NCBI RefSeq assembly: GCF_937863155.1
Contig: NZ_CALMFB010000070.1
Span: 172,011 to 236,010, forward strand
Length of the DNA: 64,000 bases
Direction of reading: 5' to 3'
From: an uncultured Brevundimonas sp.
Lineage (GTDB): Bacteria > Pseudomonadota > Alphaproteobacteria > Caulobacterales > Caulobacteraceae
The notes below the pieces were generated by a model. It was given only the letters and a program-made list of their open reading frames with translations, was not told the origin of the DNA and ran no database searches. Made by a program: the position numbers and the translations under genes. This document shows positions 58,787 to 64,000 of the stretch, in pieces. The first letter of the stretch is position 1. Every line of letters starts with the position of its first letter.

Positions 58787-59431
58787 ATGAACGGCTTTAG
58801 ACTGGTCTTTGCGGCCGCCATGGTTTGTGGCCTGCTGACGGCGACGACCGCCACCGCTGCGCCGATCACCTACACCTATTCTGGAGAAGGCTCGGGAACC
58901 GTCAACGGCACGCCATTCGCCAACCAAGCCTACACCTTCACGCTTCAGGGTGACACCGCCGCCACGACGGGCGGGGGCACGGTCAATCCGATCACCAGCG
59001 GCACGGTGACCATTGCCGGCACGGCCTGTTCCGGCGGTTGCGCCCTGACCTCTCCCGCCCTGTATGAGATGCGTTCAGACTTCGGCGGCGGCGGCGGCGG
59101 CGGGGTGATCGGCATCGGGGTGATCGGCTCTCCCTCGGTCGGCCTGAATGAATCGCTATTCACCCCCACAGCTCCAGGCATCGATCTGGCGTTGCCCACG
59201 GGACTTCTGACGGCCGACAACACCAACGGCTATGCGCCCTATGCGAGTTTCGCCACCTCGGCCGGGCCGGTGCAGATCACGGCCAACACCGGTCCCTTTC
59301 CCACCTTCTCCTCCGCCCTGGCCGCGCCGGTCGCCGTCGTACCCACCTTGTCGGAATGGGCCATGATCCTGTTCGGCCTGATCCTGGCCGGCGGCGCCGC
59401 CCTCATGATCCAGCGCCGCCGCGCCGCCTGA
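58787..59431 (+). CDS. VPTL-CTERM sorting-motif surface protein
   Basis: A 214-residue exported protein. The ATG at 58787 gives a signal peptide (about 1-25, VFAAAMVCGLLTATTATAA). The mature part is Gly/Thr-rich with a poly-Gly run, GGGGGGGVIGIGVIG, and a cysteine pair. The C terminus, VPTLSEWAMILFGLILAGGA then a basic RRRR-type end, is a CTERM-type sorting signal like IPTL-CTERM, but with V for I and A for G. Such proteins are exported and held by exosortase-like enzymes, not in the window. It interrupts prfA and prmC. Confidence 0.82.
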   Translation: MNGFRLVFAAAMVCGLLTATTATAAPITYTYSGEGSGTVNGTPFANQAYTFTLQGDTAATTGGGTVNPITSGTVTIAGTACSGGCALTSPALYEMRSDFGGGGGGGVIGIGVIGSPSVGLNESLFTPTAPGIDLALPTGLLTADNTNGYAPYASFATSAGPVQITANTGPFPTFSSALAAPVAVVPTLSEWAMILFGLILAGGAALMIQRRRAA

Positions 59432-59433
59432 AA

Positions 59434-60651
59434 TCAGCGCGGCCGCGTTCGACGTTTCAACAGCCGGTCCGACAGGGCCTCGGCGTGGCGCATGGTGAAG
59501 GCCAGGGCGGCGGGGTTGCCCCGGCGCGGTCCCACGGTGTCGGCCACCACCGCGCCGCGTTCGCCCAGGGCCGCCGGTTCGCCCGTGGTGGTGTCCATCG
59601 CCGTCTGATGCTCGATCTCGGCGTTCAGCTCGGCCCCCATCAGCACGATCTGCACCGACAGCCAGGTCCACAGCAGAAAGCCCATCATCGCCGCCAGCGG
59701 CCCGTATGAGGCCGTGCGCACAAAGGTCTGCAGATACCAGCTGAAGGCCAGCGACAGGCCTACGCTGAGCAAGGCCGCCAGGATCGCGCCAGGCGTCAGC
59801 CAGCGCCAGCGCGCCTTGGCCCGGCACGGCCCAAACCGATAGGCTGCCGTCAGCGCCGCCCCATAGGCCAGCAGCAGCAGGGGCCAGCGCAACGGCGCCA
59901 GATGCGCCCATTCCTCGGCCAGGCCCAGCACGCCCAGCACCACCGGAACCCCGACCACCAGGGCGGCGGCGACCAGAACCCCGACCAGGCCCGAGATGGT
60001 GAAGCCCATGCACAGCAGGTTGTAGCGCACGATATTGCGTCGCTCGACCTCGTGATAGGCGACATTCAGCCCGTAAAACAGCATCTTGACCGCCCCGTTG
60101 GCCGTCCACAGCGACAGCAGCAGGGTCCAGACCAGGGTGAAGGTCAAGACGCCGGTCGAATCCTGGGCCAGGCGCTGCATCTCGCCGCCGATGAAGTCGG
60201 CCACCCCGGGCGGCAGCACCCCATAGAGGAAATACAGCCGCTGGGCCGCGTCGGTCGGATCGGCGAACAGGCCATAGATGGTCACCAGGGCGGCCAGGGT
60301 CGGGAACAGCGACAGCAGCACGAAGAAGGTCACGCCCCCGGCCACGAAGCCGACCCGGTCGCCGAAATAGCTGGCGCCCCAGCGCCACAGGATGTCGGTC
60401 CAGCCCTTGCGCGGGATCTGTTCCGGCCGGGTGGCCAGGCGGCCGCGCCCCGGTTCGCGGGCGTCGAAATCCTGGGGCGTCGGGGCGGGCGGCGGTTCCG
60501 GCTCGGGCCGCACGGCGCGCAGGTCCAGACCGACCCGATGGCCATGGCGATAGGCCAGGTGCGCCGCCCCCGCCCCGGCCGCCAGTCCGCCCGCCACGGC
60601 GGCGATCCAGGCCCACGGCCCGACGGCGTTTCCCGGCTTTGATTTCGACAT
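59434..60651 (-). CDS. YihY/BrkB-family membrane protein
   Basis: A 405-residue membrane protein of the YihY/BrkB family. A short N-terminal span and Pro-rich linker (about 1-75) precede the family core (about 80-350) with six hydrophobic segments, beginning GWTDILWRWGASYFGDRVGFVAGGVTFFVLLSLFPTLAALVTIYG and containing MRLAQDSTGVLTFTLVWTLLLSLWTANGAVK. Transport or envelope role not proven. The start is at 60651 or 60654. Convergent on the CTERM gene, divergent from prmC. Confidence 0.88.
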   Translation of the reverse strand: MSKSKPGNAVGPWAWIAAVAGGLAAGAGAAHLAYRHGHRVGLDLRAVRPEPEPPPAPTPQDFDAREPGRGRLATRPEQIPRKGWTDILWRWGASYFGDRVGFVAGGVTFFVLLSLFPTLAALVTIYGLFADPTDAAQRLYFLYGVLPPGVADFIGGEMQRLAQDSTGVLTFTLVWTLLLSLWTANGAVKMLFYGLNVAYHEVERRNIVRYNLLCMGFTISGLVGVLVAAALVVGVPVVLGVLGLAEEWAHLAPLRWPLLLLAYGAALTAAYRFGPCRAKARWRWLTPGAILAALLSVGLSLAFSWYLQTFVRTASYGPLAAMMGFLLWTWLSVQIVLMGAELNAEIEHQTAMDTTTGEPAALGERGAVVADTVGPRRGNPAALAFTMRHAEALSDRLLKRRTRPR

Positions 60652-60734
60652 CATCCCCCGCATCGCCTGCAGAACGGCCGCCGGCGCGCGGCGTTCCGCT
60701 TGAAATCCGTCGCCCGGCGCGCCAAGTCGCCCGG

Positions 60735-61619
60735 ATGACCGACACCCCGACCCTACTGACCGCCTGGAAGACAGCGCAAGCCAAGCTGAAAGCCGTCGGC
60801 ATCGACAGCCCGTCGATCGACGCGCGCGTTCTGCTGGAGGCCGCCACCGGCGCCAGCCGCACCGACATCCTGACCGACCCCTATCGCGCCGTGACGCCGG
60901 ACCAGCAGGCGGCGCTGGACGCCTATGTCGAACGCCGCCTGAAGCGCGAGCCGGCCTCGCGCATCCTGGGCCGCAAGGGGTTCTGGAAGATCATGCTGAA
61001 CGTCAGCCCCGATGTGCTCAGCCCCCGGCCGGACACCGAGGCGATCCTGGACGTCGCCCTGCTGCACTACCCCCCGCATGAGGCGTTCAGCGTGCTGGAC
61101 CTGGGCACCGGGTCGGGCGCCATTCTTCTGGCCATCCTGGCCGAGCGGGCCGGGGCGCGCGGCCTGGGCACGGACATTTCGACCGAGGCCCTGGCGGTCG
61201 CGCGCGACAACGCCGCCAGCCTGGGGCTGGACGGGCGCTGCGACTTCCTGCGCACCGAATGGGCGACGGGGCTGGCGGACCACAGCTTCGACCTGGTGGT
61301 GTCGAACCCACCCTATATCCCCAGTGGCGACATCCCCGGCCTGGACCCCGAGGTGCGCGACCACGACCCGCACCTGGCGCTGGACGGCGGGCCGGACGGC
61401 CTGACCGCCTATCGCGACCTGGCGCCCCAGATCGCCCGCGTCATGAAGCCCGGCGGCCTCTTCGCCGTCGAAATCGGCTGGGACCAGGGCCCGGCGGTCA
61501 GCGCCCTGTTCCGCGAGGCGGGCTTTGACGATGTGAAGATCATCAAGGATCTGTCTGACCGCGACCGCGTGGTCACCAACGGCCCCGACCCCCGCACCAA
61601 TCCGATCCCCAAGATGTAG
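60735..61619 (+). CDS. prmC: Release-factor glutamine methyltransferase
   Basis: Methylates the Gln of GGQ in release factors. The 294-residue protein has the helical N-terminal domain, PDVLSPRPDTEAILDVAL (about 92-109), SAM motif LDLGTGSGAILLAI and the catalytic NPPY in VVSNPPYIPSGDIPGLDPEV (about 188-207). Starts at 60735, with an open frame upstream that is not family-like. It lies 2 kb downstream of its substrate gene prfA, split by two unrelated genes. Confidence 0.94.
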   Translation: MTDTPTLLTAWKTAQAKLKAVGIDSPSIDARVLLEAATGASRTDILTDPYRAVTPDQQAALDAYVERRLKREPASRILGRKGFWKIMLNVSPDVLSPRPDTEAILDVALLHYPPHEAFSVLDLGTGSGAILLAILAERAGARGLGTDISTEALAVARDNAASLGLDGRCDFLRTEWATGLADHSFDLVVSNPPYIPSGDIPGLDPEVRDHDPHLALDGGPDGLTAYRDLAPQIARVMKPGGLFAVEIGWDQGPAVSALFREAGFDDVKIIKDLSDRDRVVTNGPDPRTNPIPKM

Positions 61620-61690
61620 CGGGCGCCGCGTCGCCGCTTGCGGCCGGGCGAACAAGGGTGTGGGGTGCAGGACCGGCCACGGAGACGCCC

Positions 61691-62047
61691 ATGCCCCGCT
61701 ATCTCGCCCTGTTCACCATGGACAAGACCGGCCCCAAATTCCGGGCCTGGAAAGCCATGACCGAGGGGCAGCAGGCGGCGACGGCCGAAACCGGCGTGGC
61801 GGCGATCAAGGCGTGGGAGGCGTCACACGCCGACGCCATCCTGTACGCGGGCGGCCCGCTGGGCCCGACGAAACGGATCGACGACGCGGGGGCGGTGACG
61901 GACGTGGTCAACCTGCTGACCGTCTTCATGGTGGTGCAGGCCGACAGCCACGAAGCGGCGGTCCGGCTGTTTGACGGCCACCCGCACATGGCGATCTTCC
62001 CCTGCGAAGGGGTGGAGGTGATGCCGGTGTTGGGGGATGTGGAGTGA
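61691..62047 (+). CDS. YciI-family protein
   Basis: A 118-residue ferredoxin-like fold protein of the YciI/YCII family. It has the AGGPLGPTKRI loop (about 53-63) and HPHMAIFPCEGVEVMPV (about 97-113). Some members act as dehydratase or dehalogenase-like enzymes; no substrate is known here. GGAGACGCCC precedes the ATG. It is the last high-GC gene before the low-GC insert. Confidence 0.87.
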   Translation: MPRYLALFTMDKTGPKFRAWKAMTEGQQAATAETGVAAIKAWEASHADAILYAGGPLGPTKRIDDAGAVTDVVNLLTVFMVVQADSHEAAVRLFDGHPHMAIFPCEGVEVMPVLGDVE

Positions 62048-62093
62048 TGGCTGGTGCATCGCCGGAGCATATTAGCCGATGCCGCGACGCAGG

Positions 62094-63773
62094 CTATTTT
62101 AGTGGCCAAGCTTTCACCGCGAGCTGAGCCAACAGCACCTGCCTCTTGATAATCTCCTCGGGCGTCCATTCATCAACGCTTCCGATCATCGAAGTTGTTG
62201 TTAGAGGCGATTTCGCGAAAGCAGCCTTCTTATCGCCGAACGCAGAGCTCTTCAGATCGGAGTTATCCTTCGCTATCATGAGCGCCATGTTACCCATGCG
62301 TTTCGAGTAGGTCTTGACGGCTTCCTCGTCGTAGGATGGCCAGTTATCCATAGGCTTAAGCGGTAGAACGTGTTCAAGATTTATGACGTCTGTGTCGTCA
62401 TTAGGAATCATCCACGCGTCTTGGTCGCCAGAGCTGCTCATCTCAATCGAGCGGAGATAGTATCGGGCAAATTTAGCTTGGCTCACGGTCGCAACCTCGA
62501 ACGCCTGTCGGAACAGGTCGTCTGACGGAATGATGGGGGCGAGCAGCGAAGCGAGGTCTTTCGCAGTCTGAATATCCCCATCGAAAATTTGCTTGGCTGC
62601 GCGAGCAAGCGGCTGCTCCACCGAACCAGAACGAGTGGTCGAGGCGATGATCAGCCTTACCGCATAAGCAACCAGACGCTCATACGCCAAGGCAGTCTCT
62701 TTAACAGTGAAGCGCCTAGCGATGGCTAGCATAAGGGGCCTAAAGGGCTTCAAGTCAAAGAGCTGCAGAACCTTGAGAGACGCGCGAACCTTGGATGGAT
62801 ATTCGTTCCACTTCTCGCTCTGCGGGCTGGCAATAGCAACATAATCATTTGCAAGAGACTCTAGCTCGGTAACAAAATTCACCGATGACTGAGCCCCCTT
62901 AACCGAAGACTGTACCCGCTCGTAAACATCCGTTTCCTTAAGGTAACCATTCATTGCAATCAGCGATTGTCGGAGGAATGTCATCGTTATGTCTTCCTCA
63001 TCAAGAGTTTCAAGAGCGCCTTTTACATAAGACCAGAGTTGTTGAACCTCAGCAAGGCGAGCAGCAGACTGACCAAATATATAGTTTTTCACCAAATCAG
63101 ACTGCGAAACCTTCAATCCCCTGTCGTTAAGCGTCTCAAACATCTTAAACGCGTTGACGTCGTCTGGTACCTTGAGCAAGATGACGCGCGCGTTGAACTC
63201 GATGTATTTCATCCACCGCAAAAACGCTTTGGTACGGTCTGCTTCGCTGAACGGCTTTGCCACAGCCATCATCTGAACCTTGGACAAGCCATAGGCGGTC
63301 ACCAGACGGGTATGGGAGTCGCGGTTAGGCAGCGCGCTTTGACTTTTTCCATGCAGAAGCAGCTCATGAAAAATAGCTGAATCGGCCGCGTTCAGCGTCA
63401 TTTTTGGTGAGTCCTCGAGCGTTTCCGTGTCCACGTCAGTCAAGAAAGCATCGAGCGCTTTGGGAAGATTATCGCTTCCTTGGAGAGATATCTGGCGCAT
63501 GGCGGCCAGAACTAGCGCTGTCGTGGCCAAGCGTTGCTGACCATCAACGACCTCAAGGACGCCATTAGCCCTAGGAATTGTAACGAGCGTGCCCAAGAAA
63601 TGTTGAGGCTCATCATCGTTGATCGCCGCCGCCAGGTCTTCAAGAAGATTTTGAACCTCCTTTTTTTCCCAAGCGTAGTCCCGCTGATTTGGCGGAACCA
63701 ACAGACGGTACCGCTTCAAAACTGCTCCCAAGCCGAGTTGCTCGAAGCCGATTTCCGATTGAACCTTAGCCAT
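62094..63773 (-). CDS. DUF262/DUF1524 protein, GmrSD-type nuclease
   Basis: A 559-residue protein. The N-terminal DUF262 domain has VPPNQRDYAW (26-35) and the ParB-like catalytic motif VDGQQRLATT (76-85); the C-terminal DUF1524 domain has the His-Me finger pattern EHVLPLKP (His 468) with Asn about 495 and 504. GmrSD members restrict phages with modified DNA. Base composition is clearly lower in GC than neighbours and codon use differs, so it was probably acquired. It is a single gene between YciI and clpB. GAGG precedes the ATG. Confidence 0.9.
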   Translation of the reverse strand: MAKVQSEIGFEQLGLGAVLKRYRLLVPPNQRDYAWEKKEVQNLLEDLAAAINDDEPQHFLGTLVTIPRANGVLEVVDGQQRLATTALVLAAMRQISLQGSDNLPKALDAFLTDVDTETLEDSPKMTLNAADSAIFHELLLHGKSQSALPNRDSHTRLVTAYGLSKVQMMAVAKPFSEADRTKAFLRWMKYIEFNARVILLKVPDDVNAFKMFETLNDRGLKVSQSDLVKNYIFGQSAARLAEVQQLWSYVKGALETLDEEDITMTFLRQSLIAMNGYLKETDVYERVQSSVKGAQSSVNFVTELESLANDYVAIASPQSEKWNEYPSKVRASLKVLQLFDLKPFRPLMLAIARRFTVKETALAYERLVAYAVRLIIASTTRSGSVEQPLARAAKQIFDGDIQTAKDLASLLAPIIPSDDLFRQAFEVATVSQAKFARYYLRSIEMSSSGDQDAWMIPNDDTDVINLEHVLPLKPMDNWPSYDEEAVKTYSKRMGNMALMIAKDNSDLKSSAFGDKKAAFAKSPLTTTSMIGSVDEWTPEEIIKRQVLLAQLAVKAWPLK

Positions 63774-63815
63774 TCACCGCCTCAGAACTTCCACCGTTTG
63801 GAAACAGCATCGCCC

Positions 63816-64000
63816 TTAATGCACCCGCGCCTTCCCGATCTCCAGCCCGTCCCCGCCCGCTGACACGGCGATGACCGCGCCGTCCTCGATCTCGCCGGCG
63901 AGGAGCTTGCGGGCGATGGGGTCGACCAGATCCTTCTGGATCACCCGCTTCAGCGGCCGGGCGCCGTAGACGGGGTCGTAGCCGCGGTCGGCCAGCCAGG
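63816..64000 (-). CDS. clpB: ClpB disaggregase, 3' end only
   Basis: The last 60 codons of a gene that continues beyond the window. The sequence reads [20 protein letters not shown], then [20 protein letters not shown], ending [10 protein letters not shown]. This is the D2 C-terminal region of the Hsp100 disaggregase ClpB, including the sensor-2 GARPLKR motif. It rescues aggregated proteins after heat stress, together with DnaK. The DUF262 gene lies directly downstream. The rest of the gene cannot be assessed. Confidence 0.85.
   Translation of the reverse strand, partial: WLADRGYDPVYGARPLKRVIQKDLVDPIARKLLAGEIEDGAVIAVSAGGDGLEIGKARVH

Overview
The window is about 64 kb of GC-rich chromosome with dense, short-spaced genes and many 4-bp start/stop overlaps (GTGA, ATGA, TTGA). 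It suggests a Caulobacteraceae alphaproteobacterium, most likely Brevundimonas or a close relative. The reasons are the mutM-echA-rpsT-dnaA order known from Caulobacter, clusters of GANTC (CcrM methylation) sites upstream of dnaA and dnaN, a DnaA of Caulobacter type, and a UDP-sulfoquinovose synthase (Brevundimonas species are known to make sulfolipid). The species assignment is inference.

Layout. 0-5.4 kb: pheS and pheT with a small unknown gene between them, a YqhA-family membrane protein, a heptamer-repeat hairpin and an EipA/DUF1134 protein. 5.4-13.7 kb: sulfolipid gene sqdB with a coupled epimerase, a hydrolase, a zinc-type Fur regulator, SapC, RecQ and two small secreted proteins. 13.7-24.7 kb, all minus strand: the replication block dnaA, orphan, dnaN, membrane protein, recF, parDE, gyrB, preceded by rpsT, an enoyl-CoA hydratase and mutM. 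A toxin-antitoxin pair sits between recF and gyrB. 24.9-29.6 kb: an envelope/glycan block with PAP2 phosphatase, two methyltransferases (one with a DUF4214 domain), a mannose-1-phosphate guanylyltransferase and a sulfotransferase. 29.6-34 kb: argB-HAD-dapD operon (arginine and lysine/peptidoglycan precursors) and mmsA. 34-43 kb: secA, a parvulin lipoprotein, argJ, mutT and an orphan Flp pilin. 43-50.3 kb: methyltransferase, comF, grxC, nitrilase-like amidase, DUF1178, AraC-type regulator, GNAT, ubiG and lysC. 50.4-57.5 kb: ptsP, a RodZ-like HTH protein, ispG, a hydrolase, a GST and a TauE-type exporter. 57.6-62 kb: prfA and prmC, separated by a VPTL-CTERM protein and a YihY-family protein. 62.1-63.8 kb: a lower-GC DUF262/DUF1524 gene, the clearest foreign insert and a probable phage-defence nuclease. 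The window ends in the 3' part of clpB.

No rRNA, tRNA, insertion sequence, prophage or CRISPR array was seen. The features least explained by standard annotation are two heptamer-repeat inverted arrays (about 4.54-4.70 and 22.42-22.55 kb), a terminator-like hairpin in the rpsT leader, a perfect 30-bp inverted REP pair at 42.95-43.08 kb, a consensus DnaA box at the 5' end of the RodZ-like gene, a CTERM-type surface protein splitting prfA from prmC, and the DUF262 insert. Nothing was found that could be called with confidence a wholly new multi-gene system.
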